Shown in pieces: positions 28,787-37,703 of a stretch of 64,000 nucleotides of DNA. The translations under genes were made by a program, and so were the position numbers. The stretch is from Bradyrhizobium sp. RD5-C2 (GTDB taxonomy: Bacteria > Pseudomonadota > Alphaproteobacteria > Rhizobiales > Xanthobacteraceae). The DNA lies in assembly GCF_019972155.1 (NCBI RefSeq), contig NZ_BOVL01000019.1, forward strand, positions 351,877 through 415,876. Reading direction: 5' to 3'. Every line of letters starts with the position of its first letter. The stretch's first letter is position 1. The notes beneath the pieces were generated by a model. It saw nothing but the letters and a program-made list of their open reading frames with translations. It was not told the origin of the DNA and searched no databases.

Positions 28787-31069
28787 ATGCTCGTCACTTC
28801 AAACGTTCCGTGCGCATTCCGAGTCGTGTGCGCGTCTCTTCTCCTGACCACGGTCCCTTCGCTCGCGCAGTCGCCGGAGCAACCACCCGCAAGCAGTGCC
28901 GCGCCGCTTCCGCCGGTCGTCGTGGCCGCGCCACAGCATCGCGCCACGCCGGTCCGGAGGCCGTCATCGTCACGGTCGACGCGCTCGTCGGCATCGCATC
29001 AGGCGAGCAGGCGTGAGCATGTGCAGACACCCGCGGCCACGCCCACCGCCGGTGCGCGGCAAGCGGCGTTGCCCGTGCCCTATATCGGCGGCCAGGTCGC
29101 GCGCGGCGGGCAACTCGGCCTGCTCGGCAACAAGGACTATATGGATACGCCATATAGCCTGACGAGCTACACCGAGAAGACGATCCGCGATCAGCAGGCA
29201 ACCAGCGTTGCCGAAGTGCTGACGAATTCCGATCCGTCGGTGCGCGCCGCGATCGGCAGCAGCAACCGCTACGACGCGCTCACCATCCGCGGCTTCCGGG
29301 TCGAGAACAGCGAAATCGCGTTGAATGGGCTCTACGGCCTCGTTCCGGCCTATCGCATCAACCCGGCTCCCATCGAGCGCATTGAGCTGCTCAAGGGGCC
29401 GGGTGCCTTCCTCAACGGTATGGCCCCGCAAGGCAGCATCGGCGGTACGGTCAATGTCGTGACCAAGCGGGCGGCGGAGGACCTCACGCGCCTCACCGCG
29501 GGCTACATTTCCGATGGACGTTTCGGAACGGAGCTCGACCTCGCCCGCCGCTATGGCGAACAGAAGGAGTGGGGCGTTCGCTTCAACGGCGGGATCGACG
29601 GCGGCAACACCTCGATCGATCGGCAGTCCACGCGCAACGGCGTGGGCTCGCTCGGTGTCGACTATCATGGCGAACGCTTTCGCTGGTCCGCGGACATCAT
29701 CTCCCAGGACGATTGGATGAAGGCGGCCCAGCGTGGCTACACGCCGGTGCCCGGCATTGCCATGCCGAAGGCCCCCGATCCGCGCATCAATCTCGCGCAG
29801 CCGTTTGACCGTGCGCGGTCGCAGAGCCTGACCGGCTTGACCAGGGCCGAATACGATCTGAGCAACAGCGTCACCGTGTTCGGCGCGATCGGCGCCAACC
29901 AGTTCCGCTACGACAAGCAGGAAGATCCGGGCGCGACGATTCTCAATACCGCGGGCGATGCCCGGGGCACGTCCCGATTCCAGACCGGCAAGTCGGACGG
30001 CGTCTCCGGCGAGGCGGGCGTCCGTGCGCGTTTCGACACGGGACCCGTCGGCCATGAGGTCGTGGTCAGCGGCAGCGCGCTCGACCGGACCGATTGGCTC
30101 GGGCAGACCAACTACGCGACTTACCTCACCAACATCTACCGGCCGACTTTGCTGGCGACCGCCGGCACCCCGGTATCGACGTTCCCGGAGGGCAAGTCGG
30201 GATTCCTCGGGCTGCGCAGTGTCGGCGTTGCCGATACCATCACGACAATGGGGGGCATGCTCCAGGTGATCGTGGGTGCGCGCCAACAGCAGGTGATCGC
30301 GAGCAGCTTCGATCCCGTCAGCGGCCTGGAGACCACGCACTACGACGCAAGCGCAACGTCGCCTTCGATCGCGCTGGTGGTGAGGCCAGTCAAACAGCTC
30401 TCGCTCTATGCCAACTACATCGAAGGCCTGACGCCGGGGCCGACGCCGCCTTCCGGCGCGGTGAATACCAATGCGGTGTTCGCGCCCTTCAAGACCCGGC
30501 AGGTCGAAGTCGGCACAAAGCTCGATCTCGGAGGCTTCGGCGCGAGCCTCTCGGCGTTCCAGATCAGCCTGCCGAGCGGTGTGATCGATCCCATCACCAA
30601 GATCTACAGCCTCGATGGCGAACAGAGAAGCCGCGGCGTTGAGCTCAATACATTTGGCGAGGTCGCGCCCGGCGTCCGCGTGCTCGGCGGCGTGACCTGG
30701 CTCGATGCCCGGCTCACCCAGACGCAAGGCCATCTCTACGACGGCAATCGCGCGATCGGCGCGCCTGACCTGCAGGGCAATCTCGGCGTCGAGTGGGATA
30801 CGCCCTTCGTGCCCGGCCTCACCGCGACGGCGCGAGCCATCTACACCAGCCGGGCCTATGTCAGCGCCGACAACATCCAGAGCGTCCCCGCCTGGGCGAC
30901 CTTCGACATCGGTGCGCGTTACGCGACGACCCTCGCGGGGCGCCCGACCACGTTCAGGGCGTCACTGACCAATCTGTTCGACAAGCACTATTGGATCGGC
31001 AATCCGACCGGCTATGTGATCAGCGGCATGCCGCGGACGTTGTGGCTGTCGATGACGGTCGATTTCTAA
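28787..31069 (+). CDS. TonB-dependent siderophore receptor
   Basis: A 760-residue outer-membrane receptor for a ferric siderophore. A signal peptide runs to about residue 27 (ending PSLAQ). A Ser/Pro/Ala-rich stretch follows, then the plug domain (about 110-235, with LTIRGFRV and IERIELLKGPGAFLNG). The remainder is a predicted 22-strand barrel; TonB-dependent C-terminal signatures are TNLFDKHYW and the terminal Phe that marks outer-membrane proteins. No transport or biosynthesis genes adjoin it, so it probably takes up an exogenous siderophore. Two candidate Irr boxes upstream suggest iron control. Confidence 0.93.
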   Translation: MLVTSNVPCAFRVVCASLLLTTVPSLAQSPEQPPASSAAPLPPVVVAAPQHRATPVRRPSSSRSTRSSASHQASRREHVQTPAATPTAGARQAALPVPYIGGQVARGGQLGLLGNKDYMDTPYSLTSYTEKTIRDQQATSVAEVLTNSDPSVRAAIGSSNRYDALTIRGFRVENSEIALNGLYGLVPAYRINPAPIERIELLKGPGAFLNGMAPQGSIGGTVNVVTKRAAEDLTRLTAGYISDGRFGTELDLARRYGEQKEWGVRFNGGIDGGNTSIDRQSTRNGVGSLGVDYHGERFRWSADIISQDDWMKAAQRGYTPVPGIAMPKAPDPRINLAQPFDRARSQSLTGLTRAEYDLSNSVTVFGAIGANQFRYDKQEDPGATILNTAGDARGTSRFQTGKSDGVSGEAGVRARFDTGPVGHEVVVSGSALDRTDWLGQTNYATYLTNIYRPTLLATAGTPVSTFPEGKSGFLGLRSVGVADTITTMGGMLQVIVGARQQQVIASSFDPVSGLETTHYDASATSPSIALVVRPVKQLSLYANYIEGLTPGPTPPSGAVNTNAVFAPFKTRQVEVGTKLDLGGFGASLSAFQISLPSGVIDPITKIYSLDGEQRSRGVELNTFGEVAPGVRVLGGVTWLDARLTQTQGHLYDGNRAIGAPDLQGNLGVEWDTPFVPGLTATARAIYTSRAYVSADNIQSVPAWATFDIGARYATTLAGRPTTFRASLTNLFDKHYWIGNPTGYVISGMPRTLWLSMTVDF

Positions 31070-31079
31070 ACGTCGCAAA

Positions 31080-31114
31080 GGCCATCGCGCGCCACTAGCC
31101 GGTGCGCGACGGCC
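31080..31114. terminator. Hairpin between convergent receptor and binding-protein genes
   Basis: Stem GGCC-TCGCGC (31080-31090) with GCGCGA-GGCC (31104-31114), each arm interrupted by one unpaired base. It lies just after the receptor stop and before the stop of the opposite gene. No strong U-run, so termination strength is uncertain. Confidence 0.45.
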
Positions 31115-31144
31115 GTTCCGTTGTCGCGATCCGGCGATTGCCGG

Positions 31145-32044
31145 TCACACGCCCTTGTCGTTCGGATTGGCCACCGCGTCCTTCAGTGGCGCCGTCATCG
31201 GGAAATTCAGGTTCACGTTTTTCGGCGGGATCGGCCGCGTGAACCATTTGGCGTAGAGCTCCTGGAATTCATTGCTCTTCATCATTGCGACCAGCGTCCG
31301 GTCGACCAGCGCCTTGAATTCCGGATCGCCCTTGCGGATGATCAGCCCATAAGGCTCGGTACGGAGGCTGTCGTCGATGATGCGCCAGTCCGCGGGATTG
31401 GTGCTGCCCGCGATCAGGCTCGCGAGCAGAATATCATCCATGACGAAGGCGTCGCTGCGCCCGGTGGTCAGCGCCAGGAACGACGCGGCGTGGTCCGGGG
31501 TGAGGATATTCTTGGTCTGAAAGTTTTTCGCCTGGGCGCGCGCGCTCAGGAGTCCGATTGAGGTCGAGCCCGAGGTCAGCGAGACCGGCCTGCCGCCGAG
31601 ATCCTCGAAGGTCTTGATCGGCGCATCCTTCTGCACCACCGCGCGGATGCTCGACACGAAGATCGTGGTGCTGAAGGCGACGACCTTCTGCCGTTCCAGC
31701 GTGTTGGTCGCGGGACCGCAGACAATGTCGATGGTGCCGTTCTCGATCAGCGGTATCTGGGTGGAGAGCTGGATCGGCTGCAGTTTGGTCTGCAGCGCCG
31801 GCAGCTTGAGCTCGTCCTTCACCGCATCGACGATCCGCGCGCAGAGGTCCATCGCGAAGCCGACCGGCTTCTGGTTGTCGTCGAGATAGGAGAACGGGAC
31901 CGAGACATCGCGGTGTCCGAACCGGATTTCGCCAATGTCGCGGATCTTGGCCAGCGTGCCGCCGGGCGATTGGGCCTGCGCCGGCGCCGCTACCGTCGCC
32001 CCAAGAAAGGCTAGGTAAATCAATCGCTTGAGTGCTCTATTCAT
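31145..32044 (-). CDS. Amino-acid ABC transporter periplasmic binding protein (GltI-like)
   Basis: A 299-residue SBP_bac_3 protein. A signal peptide ends near residue 25 (AAPAQAQ). The mature part has typical SBP3 segments: IRFGHRDVSVPFSYLDD with cation-contact residues, VGFAMDLCARI, and GTIDIVCGPATNT. It most resembles glutamate/aspartate binding proteins. ATG 32044 (MNRALKRL) is preferred; the 18-residue longer frame would extend through the promoter region. No permease or ATPase gene is adjacent. It is divergent from a GntR regulator and a shared operator lies between them. Confidence 0.88.
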   Translation of the reverse strand: MNRALKRLIYLAFLGATVAAPAQAQSPGGTLAKIRDIGEIRFGHRDVSVPFSYLDDNQKPVGFAMDLCARIVDAVKDELKLPALQTKLQPIQLSTQIPLIENGTIDIVCGPATNTLERQKVVAFSTTIFVSSIRAVVQKDAPIKTFEDLGGRPVSLTSGSTSIGLLSARAQAKNFQTKNILTPDHAASFLALTTGRSDAFVMDDILLASLIAGSTNPADWRIIDDSLRTEPYGLIIRKGDPEFKALVDRTLVAMMKSNEFQELYAKWFTRPIPPKNVNLNFPMTAPLKDAVANPNDKGV

Positions 32045-32086
32045 CAGATGCTCGCAACGCCGGCAGAAGTGGATACGATAGGTCAA

Positions 32087-32131
32087 GATTTTATACACAG
32101 GATTGCATAATTAGCAATCCGATTTTATACA
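32087..32131. promoter_or_regulatory. Operator-like repeat cluster between divergent genes
   Basis: Two copies of GATTTTATACA (32087-32097 and 32121-32131), exactly 34 bp apart, flank a perfect inverted repeat GGATTGC (32100-32106) / GCAATCC (32114-32120). The cluster lies 43 bp ahead of the binding-protein start and 52 bp ahead of the chosen GntR start, as expected for an autoregulated divergent operator. Confidence 0.65.
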
Positions 32132-32182
32132 ATCATGGCCAAGTCGGATACCATGGCTTGGCGCCAGCGAGAGAGATGCCGG

Positions 32183-32884
32183 ATGGAACCTGCAGCCGCC
32201 GCAACCCATCGAGGGGCCGGACCTCACGGTTCCGCGCCGGACGCCGTGCGCGAGGCATTGCGGGCCGCGATCAGCTCCGGCGAGCTCGCGCCCGGACTGC
32301 AGCTCCGCCAGGACGAACTCGCTGCGCGGTTCGGCACCAGCCGCATCCCGGTGCGCGAGGCGCTGCGCCAGCTCGAGGCCGAAGGCTTCGTCACGTTCCT
32401 GCCCAACCGCGGAGCGGTGGTTTCGGACCTGTCGATCGACGAGGTGATCGAGCTGCTCGAGATCCGCATCGCACTCGAATGCCACGCGCTGCGCTTGGCG
32501 ATCCCCGCGATGGGCGAGATAGATCTCGAGGCGGCAACGAAGATCCTCCGTGCCTACGATGCCGAACCCGATCCGGTGCAATGGGGCGCCTTCAACTGGA
32601 AATTCCACGCCACGCTCTACGCGCCGTGCAACCGACCGCGCCTGCTCGGCATGATCGAGGCGAATTACGGCCACGTCGGCCGCTTCACGCGGGCGCTGGT
32701 GTCGCAGGCGACCGGCAAGGAGCGTCCGCAGCGCGAGCACTACCGGCTGCTCGAATTCTGCCGCGACGGCGAGGTCAAGAAGGCCGTCCGCCTGCTGCGC
32801 GATCACATCGAGGAGACGCAGAAGACGCTGCGCTCGGCGCAACGCCAGGCGGTGCGCGATGCGGGCCCGGAACGTCCCGCCTGA
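32183..32884 (+). CDS. GntR-family regulator, FadR/FCD subfamily
   Basis: A 233-residue repressor. The N-terminal winged helix (about 18-85) has DAVREALRAAISSGELAPG and RFGTSRIPVREALRQLEAEG. The C-terminal FCD domain (about 95-220) is all helical, with metal-binding-type residues (Asp/His in the WKFHATLYAPC region). I chose ATG 32183 (MEPAAAATH) because GAGAGA lies just upstream; the ATG at 32135 starts inside the operator repeat and has no ribosome binding site. The effector is probably an organic acid or amino-acid breakdown product linked to the neighbouring oxidoreductase. Confidence 0.87.
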   Translation: MEPAAAATHRGAGPHGSAPDAVREALRAAISSGELAPGLQLRQDELAARFGTSRIPVREALRQLEAEGFVTFLPNRGAVVSDLSIDEVIELLEIRIALECHALRLAIPAMGEIDLEAATKILRAYDAEPDPVQWGAFNWKFHATLYAPCNRPRLLGMIEANYGHVGRFTRALVSQATGKERPQREHYRLLEFCRDGEVKKAVRLLRDHIEETQKTLRSAQRQAVRDAGPERPA

Positions 32885-32942
32885 TTGCCATGAGACAGTT
32901 TGAATCATCGCAGGCCACGTCGCTGGCCGCAGGAGAATATGC

Positions 32943-34310
32943 GTGAAGACCAATGACGTCGAAATCCTGGTGATCGGTGCGGGCATCGTCGGCATCGCCA
33001 CAGCCTATTACCTCGCCGTCCAGCACAAGCGGTCGCGTCTGCTGATCGTCGACGAAGGCCAGCCGATGGCGCTGACCTCGGCGCAATCAGGCGAGAACTA
33101 CCGCAATTGGTGGCCGCATCCGACGATGGCGGACTTCACCAATCACTCTACCGACCTGATGGAAGAGATCGCGCACCGCAGCGACAACCGCATCCACATG
33201 ACGCGACGCGGATATCTTCTGGTCACGCGCGAGGAGAAGCCTGAGGAACTACTGCATCAGCTCTACGCCGGCTACGGCGAGCAGGCTGCAAAACTGATCC
33301 GCCTGCATGAAGGAGCGAGCCGCGGCTACCTGCCGCCGCATTCGGCGGACTGGCAGAGCGCACCCGACGGCGTTGACGTCCTGCTCGGCCGCGATCTTAT
33401 TCAGGAGCATTACCCGACCTTCGACAAGGAGGTCGCAACCGCGCTGCATATCCGCCGGGCCGGCGACATCAGCGGCCAGCAGCTCGGCCAGTACATGCTG
33501 GAGACCATGCGCCCGCTCGGCGCGCAGTTTCAGCAGGCGAAGGTGGTCGGCATCGCAAAGACCGATCGCTTCGCCGTCGACGTGCTGGCCGATGGCGCGA
33601 GGCAGACAATTACGGCCGACATCATCGTCAATGCCGCGGGCCCGTTCGCCGCGGATGTCGCGGCGATGCATGGCGAGCAGCTTCCGATCGTCAATGTGAT
33701 GCAGCAGAAGATCGCGTTCGCCGATCGCAACCGCGCGGTCGATCGCAAGATGCCGTTCGCGATTGATCTCGACGGCCAGACGCTGGCGTGGTCCGATGAC
33801 GAGCGCGAGGCGCTGTCGGCGGCGCCGGAATTCGCGCAACTGCTGGCGCCGATGCCGGGTAGCATCCATTGCCGGCCCGATGGCGGCGATCATGGCGAGT
33901 GGATCAAGCTCGGCTGGGCCTTCAACACCGAGCAGACCACGGCGCCGGTGCGCGAGCCGGAACTCAACCCTTACTTCCCCGAGGTGGTGCTGCGTGCGGC
34001 GAGCCGGCTGCAGCCACGGCTCGCGCAATATCTTGGCGCCTTGCCGCGCGACCGGGTGCATTACGGCGGCTACTATCCGATGACGAAAGAGAACTGGCCG
34101 TTGATTGGGGCCGCGAAAACATCAGGCGTCTTCCTTGCCACCGCGCTGTCGGGCTACGGCACGATGGGTGCCTGCGCCACCGGCGACCTCTGCGCCCGCG
34201 CCGTCGTCGGCGCGCCCACACCCGGATTCGCCCGCAGCCTCTCGCTCGCGCGCTATCAGGACAAGGCGCTGATGGATGAGCTCGCGGCGAGCGCCAGCGG
34301 CTTGCTCTAG
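32943..34310 (+). CDS. FAD-dependent oxidoreductase of the DAO (amine/amino-acid oxidase) family
   Basis: A 455-residue flavoenzyme. The dinucleotide-binding motif VIGAGIVGIATAYYLA is at residues 9-24; FAD-contact SAQSGENYRNWW lies near 47-58, and the late GYGTMGACATG near 400 closes the FAD site. It resembles glycine/sarcosine/D-amino-acid oxidases. The start is a GTG at 32943 with AGGAG 7 bases upstream. It follows the GntR gene by 58 bp on the same strand, suggesting cotranscription and GntR control. The stop codon lies inside a palindromic repeat. Confidence 0.85.
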   Translation: MKTNDVEILVIGAGIVGIATAYYLAVQHKRSRLLIVDEGQPMALTSAQSGENYRNWWPHPTMADFTNHSTDLMEEIAHRSDNRIHMTRRGYLLVTREEKPEELLHQLYAGYGEQAAKLIRLHEGASRGYLPPHSADWQSAPDGVDVLLGRDLIQEHYPTFDKEVATALHIRRAGDISGQQLGQYMLETMRPLGAQFQQAKVVGIAKTDRFAVDVLADGARQTITADIIVNAAGPFAADVAAMHGEQLPIVNVMQQKIAFADRNRAVDRKMPFAIDLDGQTLAWSDDEREALSAAPEFAQLLAPMPGSIHCRPDGGDHGEWIKLGWAFNTEQTTAPVREPELNPYFPEVVLRAASRLQPRLAQYLGALPRDRVHYGGYYPMTKENWPLIGAAKTSGVFLATALSGYGTMGACATGDLCARAVVGAPTPGFARSLSLARYQDKALMDELAASASGLL

Positions 34311-34413
34311 AGTATTTTCGGTTCTGATTGAATCAGAACCGAAGCTCTAGATTCTTGTTTTGACGCGTTTTCTTCACGCGAACCGGCGTCCACTTCGCTC
34401 GAAAACGCTCTAG
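34304..34413. repeat. CTCTAG-bounded palindromic repeat supplying two stop codons
   Basis: Bounded on both sides by CTCTAG, with a perfect internal hairpin CGGTTCTGATT / AATCAGAACCG (34319-34341). It spans the stop of the rightward oxidoreductase (TAG 34308-34310) and that of the leftward MetX-like gene (34410-34412). Confidence 0.8.
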
Positions 34414-35447
34414 CCGAGGCTGTCCATGAACGCGCGCAACCGCGGCGCCCATTTGTGCGCGTCGCGGCCCGACGCGGAGTGGCCGTAGTCGCTGTCGAGC
34501 AGGAAATAATCGGCGTCGACGCCGGCGGCTTTCAGCGCCGGCATCACCTGGGGCGCGAGCTCCGGCGGGAACAGTCTGTCGGTCCGTGACAGGACATAGA
34601 GCACCTTGGCCTTGATCCGTCCGAACTGCGCCGTGACGTCGAAGCCGCGCAGCGCCCTGGCCAACGTCAACAGCGAATTGGCGTCAAACCCCCTGGCCCA
34701 TTCCGCCGCCTCGGCGCGGATCGCGGCCTCGATGTCAGCGGGGTCGGTCAGCGTGTCACGCAGCCGCGTTTCGATGCCGTAGGTCTTCAGCGTCGCGGTG
34801 CGGATCTGGATCATGCTTTCGAGCACGCCGCCGTGATCGTAATAGTCGCCGCCGTTCCAGTTCGGATCCTGCGACAGCGCCGCCATCAGGCGCGCGACAT
34901 TGCCCTCGGCGCGCCCGCGCGGCACCAGCGGCGCGGTGACGACAGCGGCGATGCCGCGCATCGCGTCCGGATAGTTCACCGCCCATTGCAGTGCCTGGAA
35001 ACCGCCATAGGACGGACCGACGATCGCGACGAGCTTGTCGATGCCGAGTTCATCGAGCATCGCGCGCTGGGTGGCGACGATGTCGCCGACGGTGATGTCA
35101 GGGAAGCGCGGCCCGTAACGCCGGCCGGTCCGCGGATCGATGCTCGCCGGATTGGTCGAGCCGTAGGACGAGCCCAGCATGTTCGGGCAGATTGCGAAGT
35201 AGCGGTTGGTGTCCACCGCCTTGCCGGGGCCGACGATCTCGTTCCAGCTGCCTTCGCCGGTCGATCCGCCGGGATCGATCATCTGCGGCCCGCTGGTGTT
35301 GCCGTGGGTGATCAGCACAACATTGTCGCGGTTGGGCGCCAGCGTACCGACGGTGCGGTACGCGATGGTGACTTCGCCCAGCACGCTGCCGTTCTCCAGG
35401 CGGAAATCGGATGTGGTGAAATGCTTCAGCTCGGTTGCGGGCATCAT
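34410..35447 (-). CDS. Homoserine O-acetyltransferase (MetX)-like alpha/beta hydrolase
   Basis: A 345-residue alpha/beta-hydrolase close to the MetX family. Signatures: LITHGNTSGPQM near residue 45 (oxyanion region), nucleophilic Ser in VGPSYGGFQALQW near 145, and the catalytic His in SDYGHSASGRDA near 325 with Asp before it. True MetX normally sits with methionine genes and has a more conserved active-site loop; here the neighbours are a crotonase and an alcohol dehydrogenase, so a different acyl transfer or hydrolysis is possible. Its last codon uses the repeat-derived TAG. Confidence 0.78.
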   Translation of the reverse strand: MMPATELKHFTTSDFRLENGSVLGEVTIAYRTVGTLAPNRDNVVLITHGNTSGPQMIDPGGSTGEGSWNEIVGPGKAVDTNRYFAICPNMLGSSYGSTNPASIDPRTGRRYGPRFPDITVGDIVATQRAMLDELGIDKLVAIVGPSYGGFQALQWAVNYPDAMRGIAAVVTAPLVPRGRAEGNVARLMAALSQDPNWNGGDYYDHGGVLESMIQIRTATLKTYGIETRLRDTLTDPADIEAAIRAEAAEWARGFDANSLLTLARALRGFDVTAQFGRIKAKVLYVLSRTDRLFPPELAPQVMPALKAAGVDADYFLLDSDYGHSASGRDAHKWAPRLRAFMDSLG

Positions 35448-35538
35448 GGGTTTCCGGATGGCTGGGTCAGCTCAGCACGTTCGCGACAGGAACGCAAAGC
35501 CATGCGCCTACGCACCGCGATGGTGCAATTCGCAGACG

Positions 35539-36345
35539 TCAACCATTCCCGACCTCATTGCCGAAGGCGCCGTGACGGCCGATGCCCGAAGCAAAGCGCG
35601 TCGCACCCGCCAGCGTTTCGCCCGACCCGATCACCTCGAGCCCGCCGCGCATCTCGTTCTTGATCGCTTCTTCTTCCTCCAGATCCCACTGCCGCAACGC
35701 CGACAGCCGGTCGGCGCGCATGCAGTTCTGCGGGAATTTCGCGATGTCCTTGGCGAGCGCGATGGCGTGCGCGCGCGTCTCGCCCTTGGGCACCAAGCGG
35801 TTCGCCAGCCCCATGCGAAGCGCCTCGGGCCCTGCCACCGGGCGTCCGGTGAGGATCAGATCGATCGCCTGCGAATGGCCGATCAGGCGCGGCAGGCGGA
35901 TGGTGCCGAGGTCGATCAGCGGCACACCGAAGCGACGGCAGAACACGCCGAAGGTCGCGTCCTCGGCGACGACGCGCATGTCGGCCCACAGCGCAAGCTC
36001 CATGCCGCCGGCGACCGCAAAGCCCTCGATCGCGGCGATCACCGGTTTCGACAGCCGCAGCCGGCTGGGCCCCATCGGCGCGATGGTGTTGTGGCCGCCG
36101 ACCTCGCGCTTCTTCTCGGGATCGCCTGATGCCACCGCTTTCAGGTCGGCGCCGGCGCAGAAATATCCGCCGGTGCCGGTGAACACTGCGACCGACGCGC
36201 TTGCGTCGGCGTCGAAGGCCAGGAACGCGTCATACAATTTGCGCGCGGTGGCGCCGTCGACGGCATTGCGGTTATGCGGACGATTGATGGAGATGATGGT
36301 GACGGGACCATCGCGCTCGACGAGCACGGTATCGGCATCGGACAT
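35539..36345 (-). CDS. Enoyl-CoA hydratase/isomerase (crotonase) family protein
   Basis: A 268-residue crotonase. The oxyanion-hole segments are AGADLKAVA near residue 60 and IEGFAVAGGMELALWAD near 104; a catalytic acidic residue around 125-135 lies in VVAEDATFGV. The ATG at 36345 (MSDADTVLV) is chosen since it matches the family start. It is followed 91 bp later by the MetX-like gene and preceded by a zinc alcohol dehydrogenase, all on the same strand. The specific substrate is unknown. Confidence 0.85.
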   Translation of the reverse strand: MSDADTVLVERDGPVTIISINRPHNRNAVDGATARKLYDAFLAFDADASASVAVFTGTGGYFCAGADLKAVASGDPEKKREVGGHNTIAPMGPSRLRLSKPVIAAIEGFAVAGGMELALWADMRVVAEDATFGVFCRRFGVPLIDLGTIRLPRLIGHSQAIDLILTGRPVAGPEALRMGLANRLVPKGETRAHAIALAKDIAKFPQNCMRADRLSALRQWDLEEEEAIKNEMRGGLEVIGSGETLAGATRFASGIGRHGAFGNEVGNG

Positions 36346-36392
36346 GGGTCGCTCCCTGAGTTTGTGGGTTGGAGCCAACCTAACGGTCCCCG

Positions 36393-37433
36393 TCAGGCAA
36401 TGCCATCACGAACGAAGGCGACGCGGATGGTCGGGTCCCCGATCGCCTCGCGCGCATCCTCGAAACGAACGCAGCGGGTGATCACCTCTTCGGGGTGGTA
36501 ATGTCCTGCCGCCACATGCGCGACGCAGTTTGGCAGTTCGGCGCGAACATTGACGCGGCTGACCTTCAACGTGATCCCAACGCCGTACATATGCCGCAGC
36601 GGCACCGGCGTCGTCTCGGCAAAGTCGCCATACATGCGCTGGCAGATGCCGTTGGGTTCCGTCGCGCGGAATGCCAGCAGGATGCTGGCGTCGGTCGCGG
36701 CCGCATCCATCACAATCGGAAACAGGCCGGGCGGCTCCATCGACAGGCCGCTTGGGGCTTCGATGATGTCGGCGCCGAGCGACTTCGCCTTGGCGAGGCG
36801 CGGCGCGTGGTCGTCGAGATAGACGACACGTCCCGCACCACGCGCCACCGCCGCCTGCACCGCGAACAGCGCGAGCGACTGCGCGAAACCGCCGATCACA
36901 AGCACATCGGCGCCGGGCCGTTGCGCGAGCCAGCGCGCCACCGCGCTGAACCCGTCGGTCGCTCCATCCGCAAGTCCTGCCGTCTGCGACAGGGCATGGC
37001 CGTTCGGCTGGCGGATCAGCATGTGATCGGCAAACGGCACGCGGATCAGGTCGGACAGGCCGCCGCCATATTCCACGCCGCAGACAGGCTTCAACCCGTA
37101 GGACGAGCGAAACGGCACCGCCGTGCAGGCATTGGTGTGGCCGCGCCGGCAGCGGTCGCAGGCCCCGCAACTGATCTGGAACGGAACGATGACGAGATCG
37201 CCGGGCGCGAAATTCCTCACCGCGCCGCCGATGTCGACGATGCGGCCCGCTGTCTCATGTCCGAGCGCAAATGGACCTGCGAGACCTGATCGGCCATGCA
37301 CGATCGTAAAGTCGAGATCGCAGCGCGTCACCGCGAGCGGCTGCACCAGCGCGTCGCGGTCATCCTGGAGCCTCGGCTCGGGAACGTCCCACCATTCGAC
37401 CTCGTTGTCGCCGATATAAGTCAATTGCCGCAT
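36393..37433 (-). CDS. Zinc-dependent alcohol dehydrogenase family protein
   Basis: A 346-residue medium-chain dehydrogenase. Catalytic-zinc ligands include Cys in VTRCDLDF near 38 and the His-Glu pair in GHETAGRIV near 58; the structural-zinc four-Cys loop is CGACDRCRRGHTNAC near 92-106. A Rossmann fold with VLVIGGFAQSLALFAVQ lies near 175; the glycine pattern is weaker than the usual GxGxxG. The cofactor preference is unclear. It starts a leftward run with the crotonase and MetX-like genes. Confidence 0.85.
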   Translation of the reverse strand: MRQLTYIGDNEVEWWDVPEPRLQDDRDALVQPLAVTRCDLDFTIVHGRSGLAGPFALGHETAGRIVDIGGAVRNFAPGDLVIVPFQISCGACDRCRRGHTNACTAVPFRSSYGLKPVCGVEYGGGLSDLIRVPFADHMLIRQPNGHALSQTAGLADGATDGFSAVARWLAQRPGADVLVIGGFAQSLALFAVQAAVARGAGRVVYLDDHAPRLAKAKSLGADIIEAPSGLSMEPPGLFPIVMDAAATDASILLAFRATEPNGICQRMYGDFAETTPVPLRHMYGVGITLKVSRVNVRAELPNCVAHVAAGHYHPEEVITRCVRFEDAREAIGDPTIRVAFVRDGIA

Positions 37434-37573
37434 CGTGCACTCTCCGCTTTGAGCTGAGAGTGCAGGGAGGCTGACGCGACGACAAAAGGTTTGTCTTCAA
37501 CAGGGGTGAATTGGATTCACCTGGCCTAACGGGATTGCACGATCAGTCGATGCAGCCGCAACGCCCCTCTCCC

Positions 37574-37676
37574 CGTCATCCTGAGGTGCGAACGGAGCGC
37601 GCCTCGAAGGATGCCGGCCACCAGCCGGGCCGTCGACCCTTCGAGGCTCGCTTCCGCGAGCACCTCAGGGTGACGG
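37574..37676. repeat. Palindromic repeat family A (copy 3)
   Basis: CCGTCATCCTGAGGTGCGA at the left and CACCTCAGGGTGACGG at the right, with internal CCTCGAAGG / CCTTCGAGG. It fills most of the gap between the alcohol dehydrogenase start and the purC stop. Confidence 0.85.
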
Positions 37677-37703
37677 TGATAGATCGGGGCGTGAGGACAG
37701 CAG

